A stretch of 64,000 nt of DNA from an uncultured Candidatus Saccharibacteria bacterium (GCA_937924995.1 CALEXY010000011.1:1-64000), one strand, 5' to 3'. Shown: positions 33,326-43,430, counted from the first letter of the stretch. A program made the numbers and translations. Notes: a model not told the origin generated them from the letters alone.

Positions 33326-36300
33326 AGAACAGCAAGCCGCCATTGAATATCTAGGCGGACCACTTCTGGTTTTAGCTGGTCCAGGTACCGGTAAGACGCA
33401 AATTATTTCTCAGCGCGTCGCTCACATCTTGAATGTTACCCAAACCAACCCAAGCAACATCCTTTGTCTCACTTTTACTGACGCCGCCGCCACCAACATG
33501 CGCGACCGTCTACGCACCGTGATCGGTAACTCCGCTGATGAATTGAACATCATGACCTATCACTCCTTCGGCAAAACCATCATTGGTCGCTACCAGAATT
33601 ATGCCACCAAAATTGAACGTTTATCCGAAAAAAATATTAGTCCCGTCGAAGCGGAGAATTTCTTCCAGCAACTTCTTGACGAGCTACCGATTACTAATCC
33701 ATTGCGAGCTAATAAAGCTAGCGAAGTATCCGGGTTAATCAATAAACTTAAAAATGCCAATCTCTCCATCGCCGACTTAACTACCATCCAGGAAGCCAAT
33801 CAAAAAGATATAGAGAACCTCAATCAAGCGCTCGCTGCCACCACCATCGGTAAAGCCAGTAGTGGTAATTTTGAAAGTAAATGCAAGGAACGCTATTTTC
33901 CGATCCTTACCGTACTAGGCCAAGTCAGTTCTTCTCATGATCAAAATATCTTGCCGAACGTGCCGTATATTTCTAGCGAGCTTTATCGTCAAATGCTTGA
34001 CCTTTATCAGTTAGAAATCGCCAAAGATAAACCTTCTATTGCGACCCTAAAAAAATTTACCGATAGTCATTTCACTTTAAACGCTAGCGGGGTTTGTTAT
34101 TATAAACAAACTAACGATATCGTTAAATTTTCCACCATTCTAGATTTTTGCCAAAAATACCAAACCTATCTTGCCGAAAATCGCTTGATTGACTATGCTG
34201 ATATGATTCTTGAGGCAATCAAGCATCTAGAAACTGATGCAGATTTTAAAGCCATGATGGCTGAGCAATTTCAATATATTATGCTCGATGAGTTTCAGGA
34301 TTCCAATCCGGCGCAAGTTCGTTTAATCCAACTCATCACCGACTACGATAAACCAGAAATTATGGCCGTAGGCGATGACGACCAGACCATTTACGAATTT
34401 CAAGGAGCACTTTCTTCTAATCTCGTCGATTTTTATCAGCATTATCACGCCAAAATTATCATTCTTAAAGAAAATTATCGTTCAACCAGTGAAATCCTGG
34501 CTTTGTCACGTAAAATTGCCGACCAAATCCCCGATAGTTTCATAAAATCCGAGTCCGTCCTAACCAGCCTAGGTGAAACTTCCGGTGACTTCACTAAAAA
34601 TCTTCATGCCGCCAGAAACTCAGAATTATCAAAAATCACTAGTGATGATCAGACACTTCAACCGATTAATCATCCAAACACTCGTATTTCTCGCCATCAC
34701 TTCAGTGATACCATTTCTGAATATCAGTGGGTCGCTGAAACCATCCATAATCTTATCCAAAGTGGGGAAGAGCAAAAAAATATTGCCATTATCGCCCGAA
34801 AACACGATATCTTGAAGGCAATACTGCCATATCTTCGCAAATACGACAATATTAACGTCACTTACGAGCGAAAAGAAAATATTCTTGAAGATGCCAAAAT
34901 CAAAGAACTTCATGACCTACTTCGTGTCGTTCATCAGCTCGCATCAGGTCAAGACCCCCTTGATTTACTTGCAGAAATTATGAGCGCCGACTATCTCGGA
35001 CTTAATCCACTTGATTTTGTGCAACTAGTTCACACTGGATATCACGACCATCGTCATTTTCTTGATTATTTGCTCGGATATCAAAAACTTCCCGCCGTAA
35101 GAAATTTCGCCAAATTCCTCGCTGAACTTGCTAAAAAATCTCTCACCTCGTCTGTCGAAGATATGATAAATTTCCTCATCAACTTAAAACCAGTTTATCT
35201 TGATCTTGATCCTGAAACTTCAGAAGCAAATTCTGGGTCCGCCATCATTGATCCATTCGAGACCAGCTCAGAATCTACCAATTTCTCCAAAAAATCTCTC
35301 TATATTTCACCATTTTTACCAAATCTTGATTATGAAAATCCGGAAACTCTAGCTAAACAACTAACCTCCAAAGAAGTTCGCCAGATGGTAGATTTTTACC
35401 AAAATCTCGCCACCTTGAAAGAGGAATTTTACAATTTCACCAAGTCTGAACATCCAAAGCTTGCCGACTACATCGATTTTCTTGATAAATATCAAGCCAC
35501 CAATACTGCCATCCAAAAATCTGCAATTTTTTCCGATGATCAAAACGCCGTCACTCTAATCTCCGCCCATAAATCTAAAGGTCTTGAATTTAAACACGTC
35601 TTTCTCCTTGATCTTTCGGATGCTCATTGGAATCAAAACCGTGGATCACAGGGAATTAAACCACCTTTTAATCTGACTTTTGTCAATGGCGCTACCGAAA
35701 GTGAAGGATGCAATCTACGTCTCCTCTTTGTGGCCATGACTCGTGCTGCTAAATCTCTCACTATGACCAGTGCCACCATTAATCACAACCAGAGCGCTAC
35801 CAAGCCACTTGGTATGATGATGGAAATCAATGAGGAAAAAATTATTAAAACTTCTCCGTTACTAGAAGCGCCTGAAATTTTCCAGCACCCGTCCAATAAT
35901 TCTGAAATTACCGAATTACAACATCTAAAATCTACCTGGCTCGACAAATATCTCGATCCAAAAGACGATTTACTCAAATACCTTCACGCCAAAGCCGATA
36001 ATATTTGGCTTTCCGCCACTGATGTTTCGAATTTCATAGACCTCGAATATAACGGTCCACTCAATTTCTACCGCAACCGTTTAATTGGCGCACCACGCAG
36101 TATTGAAAATGTGGTGAATATTGAAAAGGGTAATCTAATCCACAAATGTTTTGAGATGATTACTAACCAGAAAATCACCGCCGAGCAAGCCCTCGAATAT
36201 TACCTTGAAACTGCCAAAAATCTTGATCTTTCGGAGCGTGAAATCGAAGATCTCATTACCATTGGTAAAACCGAATTGCTTCAAAGTATCGAGTATTTCC

Positions 36301-36851
36301 ACGACATTCTCTTTGACGAACATGCTAAGGCCGAAGTTTCATTTAGTCATGAAAAACTTTCCTTTGAAGGCGTCCCTATCACCGGTACCATCGATCATCT
36401 TACCATCGATGAACAGAATAAAACTATTCGCATCTACGATTTCAAAACCTCAACCAGTATACAGGAAAAGGATACTTGGAAAAATAACAAAAAACTTTTC
36501 ATCTATACAATTCAGCTGCTTTTCTACTACTACCTCGTCACCACTTCGCCAACTTATAAAAATTACACAATCGAATCCATGAGCTTACTTTTCGTTCTTC
36601 CAAGCTATAAAAACGTCAAACCAGGCGAGCCAGGTGAATTCTTCGAAAAAACTATCACTAAATCTGAGATCGCCGAATTTGATATCAACATTCCGAAACT
36701 CATTCACGCTATTCGTCATCAACTATATACCTTAGATTTCCTTAATACTGATTCTTTTGCCTGTAAACCAGTCGGATACACCACCAAGAAAGCTGAGATT
36801 ATCGACTTCGCCAACCAGCTCATCGCCGACTATGATAAAATTAAAGAGTAA
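33312..36851 (+). CDS. UvrD/AddA-type helicase with fused RecB-like nuclease domain
   Basis: A 1,179-residue superfamily 1 helicase. Walker A AGPGTGKTQ (~23-31), LTFTDAAATNMRDR, YHSFG, DEFQDSNPAQ, GDDDQTIYEFQGA, KENYRST, and C-terminal SAHKSKGLEF with LFVAMTRAAKSL. Residues ~920-1179 form a PD-(D/E)XK nuclease of RecB/AddA type: GTIDHL, then IRIYDFKTS with the catalytic D-x-K. Probably processes DNA ends for recombination, since no RecBCD/AddB is seen here. Start ATG 33312 with AAGGAG 7 bases upstream; the stop overlaps the next start (TAATG). Confidence 0.85.
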   Translation: MRPNKEQQAAIEYLGGPLLVLAGPGTGKTQIISQRVAHILNVTQTNPSNILCLTFTDAAATNMRDRLRTVIGNSADELNIMTYHSFGKTIIGRYQNYATKIERLSEKNISPVEAENFFQQLLDELPITNPLRANKASEVSGLINKLKNANLSIADLTTIQEANQKDIENLNQALAATTIGKASSGNFESKCKERYFPILTVLGQVSSSHDQNILPNVPYISSELYRQMLDLYQLEIAKDKPSIATLKKFTDSHFTLNASGVCYYKQTNDIVKFSTILDFCQKYQTYLAENRLIDYADMILEAIKHLETDADFKAMMAEQFQYIMLDEFQDSNPAQVRLIQLITDYDKPEIMAVGDDDQTIYEFQGALSSNLVDFYQHYHAKIIILKENYRSTSEILALSRKIADQIPDSFIKSESVLTSLGETSGDFTKNLHAARNSELSKITSDDQTLQPINHPNTRISRHHFSDTISEYQWVAETIHNLIQSGEEQKNIAIIARKHDILKAILPYLRKYDNINVTYERKENILEDAKIKELHDLLRVVHQLASGQDPLDLLAEIMSADYLGLNPLDFVQLVHTGYHDHRHFLDYLLGYQKLPAVRNFAKFLAELAKKSLTSSVEDMINFLINLKPVYLDLDPETSEANSGSAIIDPFETSSESTNFSKKSLYISPFLPNLDYENPETLAKQLTSKEVRQMVDFYQNLATLKEEFYNFTKSEHPKLADYIDFLDKYQATNTAIQKSAIFSDDQNAVTLISAHKSKGLEFKHVFLLDLSDAHWNQNRGSQGIKPPFNLTFVNGATESEGCNLRLLFVAMTRAAKSLTMTSATINHNQSATKPLGMMMEINEEKIIKTSPLLEAPEIFQHPSNNSEITELQHLKSTWLDKYLDPKDDLLKYLHAKADNIWLSATDVSNFIDLEYNGPLNFYRNRLIGAPRSIENVVNIEKGNLIHKCFEMITNQKITAEQALEYYLETAKNLDLSEREIEDLITIGKTELLQSIEYFHDILFDEHAKAEVSFSHEKLSFEGVPITGTIDHLTIDEQNKTIRIYDFKTSTSIQEKDTWKNNKKLFIYTIQLLFYYYLVTTSPTYKNYTIESMSLLFVLPSYKNVKPGEPGEFFEKTITKSEIAEFDINIPKLIHAIRHQLYTLDFLNTDSFACKPVGYTTKKAEIIDFANQLIADYDKIKE

Positions 36852-37837
36852 TGTATCAAAATTTTTCAGAATTTCTCCAAAACAAAAGCAAAATCTGTAT
36901 CATTCAAGCCGAAAATCCCGACGGCGATTCACTAGGTTCCAGCTTAGCGCTCGAGTCTCTCCTTGAAGACAAGGAAATTTCACTTTATTGCCCGGTCAAT
37001 GTTCCAAAATATCTCCGCTATTTTTCTGGCTGGGAACGCGTTGATCAAAATTTTGATTATCATGCAGATGGCTACATCATTGTCGATACCGCCGCCACTA
37101 TTCTGCTTAGCAAACTACTTGATGATTTGGTTATCCGAAATATTCTTTATACTAAACCAATTTTCGTCATCGACCATCATGAAACTGACGATGATTTAGA
37201 CTTTCCACACCAAAGCATTATCGAACATTTGCCATCTTGCACTAATCTGATTTACAAAATCGCCATTGATCAGAATATCAAAATCAATCAACCAGCCGCT
37301 GAAAATATCTTCCAAGGCTTACTTTCCGATACTCTTGGCCTCACCACCGCTGGTGTCACCGCTGATACTTTCCGCGTCGCTGCCCATCTTACCGAACTTG
37401 GCGCCGACATTAATAAGCTCGAAGAAAATCGCAAAGAATACATGAAGAAATCGCGCCGTATTCTTGATTATAAGGCCGACCTCATTAAGCGCATCGAATA
37501 TAGCCTCGATGATAAGCTTTCCACCATCCATATTCCTTGGTCTGATATTACAGAATTTTCTGATGAGTATAATCCAAACGCTCTTATTCTCGAAGAGATG
37601 AAGATGGTTGAAGGTGTCGAAGTCGCCGTGGCCATCAAGACTTACCCAGACGGTAAAGTTACTGGTAAGATTCGCACCTCGAAGCCAATCGCCGACAAGG
37701 TCGCTGGCTATTTTGGTGGTGGTGGACACCCATTTGCCGCTGGCTTTCGCACTTATGACGCCACTTATGATGACGTATTACGTGATTTAGTTTTCTGTTG
37801 CAATGATTTACTTTTTAAATCTGAAGAAACTAATTAA
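36851..37837 (+). CDS. DHH/DHHA1-family phosphoesterase (NrnA-like)
   Basis: 328 residues. N-terminal DHH domain: NPDGDSLGSSLAL (in place of DxDxxGS), IVDTAA, and VIDHHETDDD; C-terminal DHHA1 domain with the substrate loop GYFGGGGHPFAAGF. Such enzymes degrade nano-RNA (NrnA) or cyclic dinucleotide products such as pAp and pApA; which of these is not decidable. Coupled to the helicase-nuclease by a one-base stop/start overlap. Confidence 0.85.
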   Translation: MYQNFSEFLQNKSKICIIQAENPDGDSLGSSLALESLLEDKEISLYCPVNVPKYLRYFSGWERVDQNFDYHADGYIIVDTAATILLSKLLDDLVIRNILYTKPIFVIDHHETDDDLDFPHQSIIEHLPSCTNLIYKIAIDQNIKINQPAAENIFQGLLSDTLGLTTAGVTADTFRVAAHLTELGADINKLEENRKEYMKKSRRILDYKADLIKRIEYSLDDKLSTIHIPWSDITEFSDEYNPNALILEEMKMVEGVEVAVAIKTYPDGKVTGKIRTSKPIADKVAGYFGGGGHPFAAGFRTYDATYDDVLRDLVFCCNDLLFKSEETN

Positions 37838-37849
37838 TCGAGAAATATC

Positions 37850-39265
37850 ATGACTAAACTTCACTTATTCAATACCAAAACTCGCAAAATCGAAGAGTTC
37901 ATTCCTCAAAATCCCGAAAACGTCAAAATCTATACCTGTGGCCCTACCGTCTACAGTTTCGCGCACATTGGAAATTTTGCTAGCTATATCTACTGGGATT
38001 TATTAGTACGCACTCTCAAAATTAATCATCTCACACCGCACCGCATTATTAATATTACCGATGTCGGGCATCTTGCCTCTGATGCCGACGACGGGGAAGA
38101 TAAGCTTGAAAAGGGTGCCAAGCGTGAAAATAAAACCGTTTGGGAAATCGCCAAATTTTATGAAGCAGCCTTTATTCAAGATTTTAATGCCCTAAATTTA
38201 CTCCCACCAACTAAATTCTGCCGCGCCACCGATTATATTCATGAAGATCTTGAAGTAATAAACACCTTAATCCAGCGTGGATATACCTATGAAACCTCCG
38301 ATGGCATTTATTTTGATACCAGCAAATTTGCTACCTATCCCGATTTTGCCAGACTCGACCTCGACAATCTTCGTGCCGGCGCTCGCGTCGATTTTAATTC
38401 CGAAAAACGCAACGTCTCCGATTTTGCTATCTGGAAATTTATTAAACCTGGTGAAGATCATGCTATGCAATGGGACTTTCAGGATAAAAAAGGTTATCCA
38501 GGCTGGCATCTTGAATGCTCCACTATTTCACACTACGAATTAGGTGAGCCACTCGATATTCATGCCGGCGGTATCGACCATATTCCGATTCATCACACCA
38601 ATGAAATCGCCCAATCGGAAGCTGCTTTTGGTAAAACTATGGCTAATTACTGGCTCCACGCCAATTTCATCACCATTGATAATCAAAAAATTAGCAAATC
38701 CCTTGGCAATACTTATTCGATTCAAGATCTAAAAGACCGCGGCTTCTCACCACTCGACTTTAAGCTCTGGATTTTGCAAGGACATTATCAATCCGAACGA
38801 AATTTCACTTTCGAAGGCCTTGCGGCTGCCAAAAATCGACGCCTACATTGGCTAAATCGCCTTGCGAAAACCCTGCAGGAAACTGCTACCATCGAAAATC
38901 AAGCTGCTCTTCTTACTAAGATTCAACAAGATCACTATCAAACTACGGAATTACAAGAAAAACTCATCGCCATCATTAATCAGAACCTTAACTCCGCTGA
39001 GGTCTTTGCTGAAATTGATCAAAATGAATTAAGTTTAGATGATTGGCGTTTTGTCGATGAACTATTCGGGCTTCGCTTCTTCGATAGTCTAATTCTACCA
39101 TCCGCCAAAATTCAAAAACTCATTCGTGAGCGCGCCGAAGCTAAACAAAATAAAGACTACGCCAAGGCCGACCAGATTCGTGAAGATTTAAAAGCCCATA
39201 ATTTTAGTATTTTAGACACCAATCAAGCCAGTTTCTGGCAATATCTTGAAGCACCAATGCTATAA
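37850..39265 (+). CDS. cysS: Cysteinyl-tRNA synthetase
   Basis: Class I synthetase that charges tRNA(Cys). 471 residues. The zinc ligands are intact: C30 in YTCGPTVY, C in LECSTISHY, and H/E in HIPIHHTNEIAQSEA. HIGN (39-42) is the HIGH motif and KISKSLGN the KMSKS loop. Catalytic zinc is thus kept although several structural zinc sites elsewhere in this genome are lost. The stop codon TAA sits inside the TATAAT of the next gene's promoter. Confidence 0.95.
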   Translation: MTKLHLFNTKTRKIEEFIPQNPENVKIYTCGPTVYSFAHIGNFASYIYWDLLVRTLKINHLTPHRIINITDVGHLASDADDGEDKLEKGAKRENKTVWEIAKFYEAAFIQDFNALNLLPPTKFCRATDYIHEDLEVINTLIQRGYTYETSDGIYFDTSKFATYPDFARLDLDNLRAGARVDFNSEKRNVSDFAIWKFIKPGEDHAMQWDFQDKKGYPGWHLECSTISHYELGEPLDIHAGGIDHIPIHHTNEIAQSEAAFGKTMANYWLHANFITIDNQKISKSLGNTYSIQDLKDRGFSPLDFKLWILQGHYQSERNFTFEGLAAAKNRRLHWLNRLAKTLQETATIENQAALLTKIQQDHYQTTELQEKLIAIINQNLNSAEVFAEIDQNELSLDDWRFVDELFGLRFFDSLILPSAKIQKLIRERAEAKQNKDYAKADQIREDLKAHNFSILDTNQASFWQYLEAPML

Positions 39266-39266
39266 T
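39258..39266 (+). promoter_or_regulatory. Extended -10 of the AI-2E gene overlapping the cysS stop codon
   Basis: TGcTATAAT; the TAA at 39263-39265 is the cysS stop. RBS AAAGGAG at 39272-39278. Confidence 0.6.
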
Positions 39267-39281
39267 CAAATAAAGGAGTAT

Positions 39282-40373
39282 ATGTCACGCACAATTGATA
39301 TCGACACAAAAACATTTGTCCGCTTCTGGCTAGTCTTAATCGCTTTTGCCGCCGCCGGATTTTTCATTATTAAAGCTGCCGGCGGTCTAATCATCGTCGG
39401 AATTTCCGCTTTTCTAGCGATTTCTCTCCATCCACTAGCTAAACAAATCGATAAAATCGACAAACGTAAAAGTCGCCCAGGACTTTCTTCCGCATTAGCA
39501 GTTTTTTCGATTGCACTAGCTTTTGCCATTATCGTGGGAGTGATTGGTCCGGTTATTGTCGAGCAAGTTTCTAATTTTCTCGCTACCGCACCTGCTAAGA
39601 TTTCGGAAGTTATCAACCATTTAGATATTAATGGTATTGGTAATTATTTTGGAATCTCCAATCTTCAAGATAGTTTAACTTCCGGTATTAAAAGTTTCAG
39701 TAGTACTATGCTCGGAAATATTAGCAATATTGCTGTCGGCAGTATCGGCGCCATTAGCAATATCATTACTAGTGTGATTCTTACCATTGTTCTTACCATC
39801 CTCTTCATGCTTGAAGGCCCGACCATGATGCAAGATTTTTGGCGTGTCATGGCAGTCAAAGATAAAAAATCCGCCCACGTCTGGCAGCGCGTCATTACTC
39901 GTATGGGCAATGTGGTAGCAGCCTACGTCTCTTCTCAGGTCTTTATCGCCCTCCTCGACGGCCTTATGACTATGCTCGGCGTTTTTATCATCACTCTCAT
40001 CTTCAATCTTCCAGTTACACTCGCAGTACCTCTCGGCCTCATTTCCTTCCTCTTCTTCCTCATTCCAATGTTTGGCCCGGTCATCGGCTGTATCTTGAAT
40101 ACCACTCTACTTTTCATTAACGCCCCAGGCGCCGCTATCGCTTTCTTCATTTTCTACCTCATCTATCAGCAAATTGAAAATAACATCATCGGCCCACGTA
40201 TCCAGGGCAAAGGACTCAATCTTCCTCCGCTTGCCATCTTAATTTCGATTACTATCGGTATGTACGCCTTCGGCCTGATTGGCTGTATTGTGGCTATCCC
40301 TATCGCTGGCTGTATTAAAATTCTTTTCGAAGAAGCCTCCAATATCCGCGCTACGCTCGATGACGAAAAATAA
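39282..40373 (+). CDS. AI-2E family transporter (PerM/TqsA-like)
   Basis: 363 residues with eight membrane helices: pairs at ~15-60, one at ~70-90, then a loop, then helices from ~150 to the end, including the conserved region LIYQQIENNIIGPRIQGKGLNLPPL that marks the family. Members export autoinducer-2 or other small molecules, or act as Na+/H+ antiporters; the substrate here is unknown. Start ATG 39282 chosen by AAAGGAG; the frame extends back into cysS. C-terminal tail is acidic. Confidence 0.87.
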   Translation: MSRTIDIDTKTFVRFWLVLIAFAAAGFFIIKAAGGLIIVGISAFLAISLHPLAKQIDKIDKRKSRPGLSSALAVFSIALAFAIIVGVIGPVIVEQVSNFLATAPAKISEVINHLDINGIGNYFGISNLQDSLTSGIKSFSSTMLGNISNIAVGSIGAISNIITSVILTIVLTILFMLEGPTMMQDFWRVMAVKDKKSAHVWQRVITRMGNVVAAYVSSQVFIALLDGLMTMLGVFIITLIFNLPVTLAVPLGLISFLFFLIPMFGPVIGCILNTTLLFINAPGAAIAFFIFYLIYQQIENNIIGPRIQGKGLNLPPLAILISITIGMYAFGLIGCIVAIPIAGCIKILFEEASNIRATLDDEK

Positions 40374-40484
40374 TTAAAATCCTAGATCTAGTCCAAGATT
40401 AAAAAATGAATCATCCTGATTCGCTTGACTAGTCATTCAAAATTTCACATAATTAATAAGCACTTAAAAAGGAAAAAATTTACT

Positions 40485-40856
40485 ATGGAACAAGTTTTAC
40501 CATTTCTTGAAGGAATGTTTTATATTGCAACTACCGATGGCGACCAGCCACATCTTCGCATTTTTGATGCTGCTGGCATTCTCGACGGCCATCTCTACAT
40601 TGGCACCAAATCTAACAAACAGGTTTACGCTCAAATCGAAAAAAATCCTAAGGTCGAAATTTACGTCTTTAGCAACGAACTTGGCCTCATGCGTTTCACC
40701 GCTGAAGCTAAAACTGTTGCCGACAAGGAATTAAACCAAAAAGCTTACGAATCTACCGGCAAGACCTACGACGAAACTTCTGCTGCTATTGAGCTCACCA
40801 ATGTTCGTGGTTCTATCAAAACTAAGGACGGCGAAACCGTAGAACTTAATTTCTAA
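40485..40856 (+). CDS. Pyridoxamine 5'-phosphate oxidase-family flavin-binding protein
   Basis: 123 residues, a split-barrel flavin-reductase fold. The start MEQVLPFLEGMFYIATTDGDQPHLRIFD is typical of small PPOX-like proteins that bind FMN or F420; GHLYIGTKSNKQVYAQIEKNPKVEIY is the second half-barrel strand pair. Not necessarily a PNP oxidase in vitamin B6 synthesis. ATG 40485 gives the usual N-terminus; RBS AAAAAGG is ~12 bases upstream. Stop is 1 base before the next gene. Confidence 0.8.
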   Translation: MEQVLPFLEGMFYIATTDGDQPHLRIFDAAGILDGHLYIGTKSNKQVYAQIEKNPKVEIYVFSNELGLMRFTAEAKTVADKELNQKAYESTGKTYDETSAAIELTNVRGSIKTKDGETVELNF

Positions 40857-40857
40857 G

Positions 40858-41541
40858 ATGGACAAGCAAGTTAGAAAACGTAATCTCTTAATTTATTTCA
40901 CCGCCATCTCGGCTGGAATCCTTTTAATCTCAAACTTGGCTGCGACCAAGCTTTGGGATCTCTTTGGCATTCCAGTCGATGGGGGTGTAATTAGCTTTCC
41001 AATTTCCTACATTCTCGGTGATATTATCATTGAATTTTACGGACAAAAGACTGCCAAACACATCATTCTCGGCAGCCTCTTAGTCAATATTATCGCTGCG
41101 CTCACTTTCTGGATTGTCATCGCCCTGCCACCATTCGCTGGTACGGAAGGCATGCAAGAATCAATTGCCAATGTCCTAGGTTTTGCACCACGCATTATCA
41201 TCGGCTCACTTACCGCCTACCTATTTTCACAATTTTCCAACAACTACATTTTCGAAAAAATTAAACAAAAGACTGGCCAAAAACTCTTCATCGTCCGCGC
41301 CCTCACCTCTTCTTTTGTCGCACATTTTTTCGATACTTTAGTCTTTGAAATTGTCGCCTTCCTCGGCGTCTTGGCTTTTTCTGATTTTCTAAATCAAGCC
41401 ATCTTCGCTTACATTATAGGCATCGGTATCGAAATCGTCTTGTCCCCAGTCGAAATCTTAATCGTAAAAAATCTCCGCAAATACATTCCAGCCCATAAAG
41501 TTGAAATCGCAAAAATCGCGGACCAAGCGACTGAAAAATAG
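40858..41541 (+). CDS. Queuosine precursor transporter (YhhQ/VUT family)
   Basis: 227 residues, six membrane helices. Family signatures: SNLAATKLWDLFGIPVDGGVISFPISYILGDIIIEFYG near the N-terminus and the C-terminal IGIGIEIVLSPVEILIVKNLRKY. VUT-1 proteins import queuosine precursors such as preQ0/preQ1. It lies 1 base after the PPOX gene and 6 bases before tgt, a direct functional link to queuosine salvage. Ends TAG. Confidence 0.87.
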   Translation: MDKQVRKRNLLIYFTAISAGILLISNLAATKLWDLFGIPVDGGVISFPISYILGDIIIEFYGQKTAKHIILGSLLVNIIAALTFWIVIALPPFAGTEGMQESIANVLGFAPRIIIGSLTAYLFSQFSNNYIFEKIKQKTGQKLFIVRALTSSFVAHFFDTLVFEIVAFLGVLAFSDFLNQAIFAYIIGIGIEIVLSPVEILIVKNLRKYIPAHKVEIAKIADQATEK

Positions 41542-41547
41542 GGAATC

Positions 41548-42747
41548 ATGACGACTTCTGGTTTTTCTTTCGAAATTAATCAACGCATCCCAGGCAAGCT
41601 CGGCCGCGCCGGAACTATTCATACCCCACACGGCGACATTAAGACTCCAGCCTTTATGGCGGTCGGCACCACCGGGGCCATTCGCTTTCTTTCACCAGAA
41701 GAACTTCATCAGACCAAAGCTCAAGCCATGCTCAGTAATGGTTACCACCTTCGTCGCAAATCACACGAAATTGCGGAAGCTGGCGGTTTAGCCAACTGGT
41801 CAAATTGGCATGGGCCGACCCTCACCGATTCTGGTGGCTTCCAAGTCATGTCACTCGGTTCTGGCCTTGGCAAAGTCGTCTCTATGGAGCGCGAGCGTGG
41901 TGTAGTTAATACCGCCCACCAAGAACGCCTCGCCCACGTTACCGAAGATGGGGTTAATTTCCGCGACCCTTTCGATGGTCAACCAGATTTTATTGGCCCA
42001 GAAGAATCTATGCAGATTCAATGCCGTATCGGCGCCGATATTCACATGGCTTTTGATGAACTTACTTCCTTAGCCGACAGCTACGAATATAATGTTGAGG
42101 CTCTCGCCCGTACCGAACGTTGGGCTAAACGTAGTCTCGACGAGCATTTTAAATTACGTGACTCACTCGGCTACCGTCAAAGCCTTTATGGCGTTCTACA
42201 AGGTGGACGCTGGGAAGATTTAAGGCGCAGTACGGCCAAAAAGTTTGGCGAAATGCCGTTTGATGGCTATGGTCTTGGTGGCGCCTTTCTTAAGGAAGAC
42301 CTCGGTGAAATTTTACGTTGGTGTAATGAAGAATTACCCGAGAATAAACCACGCCACCTACTGGGACTCTCGCATCCGGATGATATTTTAATTGGCACCG
42401 AAATGGGCGCTGATACTTTTGACTGCGTCGCACCAACCAGGGAAGCTCGCCACGGTAAAATTTATACCAAATACGGCGACATTAATCTGCGTAAATTTAA
42501 GGATAGCAACGAATTGCTTGATGCCCACTGTGACTGTACTACTTGTAGAGCTGGTTGGACCAGGGGACAATTGTGTGCGCTTTGGAAATCTGGTGATCCA
42601 GAACTCAAGCGTCAATATTATAATCTTGCTACCGCTCATAATTTACGTTTCATTATTCGCCTCACCGAACAAATTCGTGAAAGTATTTTGAATCAGACTT
42701 TTGCTGAATTTAAAAAACAATTTTTACATGATTATTATCAAAAATAA
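41548..42747 (+). CDS. tgt: Queuine tRNA-ribosyltransferase
   Basis: Exchanges guanine 34 of GUN-anticodon tRNAs (Asp, Asn, His, Tyr) for preQ1 or queuine. 399 residues. The catalytic region LTDSGGFQVMSLGSG, the substrate pocket GGRWEDLRR and LGLSHPDDILIGTEMG, and the zinc motif CDCTTC ... H (TAHNLRF) are all present. Coupled to the precursor transporter. The rest of queuosine synthesis is not seen, so salvage is the likely route. Confidence 0.94.
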   Translation: MTTSGFSFEINQRIPGKLGRAGTIHTPHGDIKTPAFMAVGTTGAIRFLSPEELHQTKAQAMLSNGYHLRRKSHEIAEAGGLANWSNWHGPTLTDSGGFQVMSLGSGLGKVVSMERERGVVNTAHQERLAHVTEDGVNFRDPFDGQPDFIGPEESMQIQCRIGADIHMAFDELTSLADSYEYNVEALARTERWAKRSLDEHFKLRDSLGYRQSLYGVLQGGRWEDLRRSTAKKFGEMPFDGYGLGGAFLKEDLGEILRWCNEELPENKPRHLLGLSHPDDILIGTEMGADTFDCVAPTREARHGKIYTKYGDINLRKFKDSNELLDAHCDCTTCRAGWTRGQLCALWKSGDPELKRQYYNLATAHNLRFIIRLTEQIRESILNQTFAEFKKQFLHDYYQK

Positions 42748-42759
42748 GAACCATAATCG

Positions 42760-42768
42760 TGATAAAAT
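42760..42768 (+). promoter_or_regulatory. Extended -10 for leaderless lepB
   Basis: TGaTAAAAT ends 6 bases before the GTG start at 42775; no RBS. Confidence 0.7.
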
Positions 42769-42774
42769 AGATTA

Positions 42775-43419
42775 GTGGAAAATAAAGTTTCATTCTTCAA
42801 AAGATATCCAATCGTTAAAGATTTTGTTAATTTAATTGTTTTTGTCGCCTGTGTTATTATCGGTACGATGTTTTTAAACGCCTACGTTTTTCGTTCCTAT
42901 AACGTCGTAGGGCATTCCATGGACTACACTCTAAGCGAAAATGACCGCTTAATTGTCAATCGCCTAGCAGTCAGTATGAGCCATCTATCGGGTAAGGAAT
43001 ATGTACCAGAACGTGGACAAATCATCGTCTTTCTCAATGGTGAGTCCAGTGGTAAGCTCACTTGTAATGTCGACTCTACCATTAAAGACCAATATATCAT
43101 CAAACGTGTTATTGCTTTTCCAGGTGAGCGCGTGGTAGTGAAAGATGGCAAAATTACGGTTTATAACGACCAGAATCCTAATGGATTTAATCCAGATATT
43201 TCTACTAGAAAATCCGCTACCGATGGACCAAAGGCTAATACTTCTGGTGAAGTCGACGTCACAGTGCCAGATGGTGAAATTTTCGTGGTCGGCGACAATC
43301 GTGAGGGTACCCACTCTTATGATTCGCGTTATGGCCTTGGCACTATTCCATATTGTCGCATCATCGGACCAGTCCTCATGCGACTTTATCCCTTCGATCA
43401 CATTCGTTTATTTCAATAA
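42775..43419 (+). CDS. lepB: Signal peptidase I
   Basis: Membrane serine protease that removes signal peptides of Sec-exported proteins such as the BspA-like proteins upstream. 214 residues: one N-terminal membrane helix (~17-38), catalytic Ser48 in VGHSMDYTL, catalytic Lys110 in QYIIKRVIAFPGE, and the conserved VGDNREGTHSYDSRYGLGTI box. GTG start at 42775, with a -10 box 6 bases upstream, so the mRNA is probably leaderless. Confidence 0.94.
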   Translation: MENKVSFFKRYPIVKDFVNLIVFVACVIIGTMFLNAYVFRSYNVVGHSMDYTLSENDRLIVNRLAVSMSHLSGKEYVPERGQIIVFLNGESSGKLTCNVDSTIKDQYIIKRVIAFPGERVVVKDGKITVYNDQNPNGFNPDISTRKSATDGPKANTSGEVDVTVPDGEIFVVGDNREGTHSYDSRYGLGTIPYCRIIGPVLMRLYPFDHIRLFQ

Positions 43420-43424
43420 TAAGG

Positions 43425-43430
43425 TATAAT
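43425..43430 (+). promoter_or_regulatory. -10 box for a leaderless membrane-protein mRNA
   Basis: TATAAT ends 7 bases before ATG 43438; no RBS. Confidence 0.65.
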
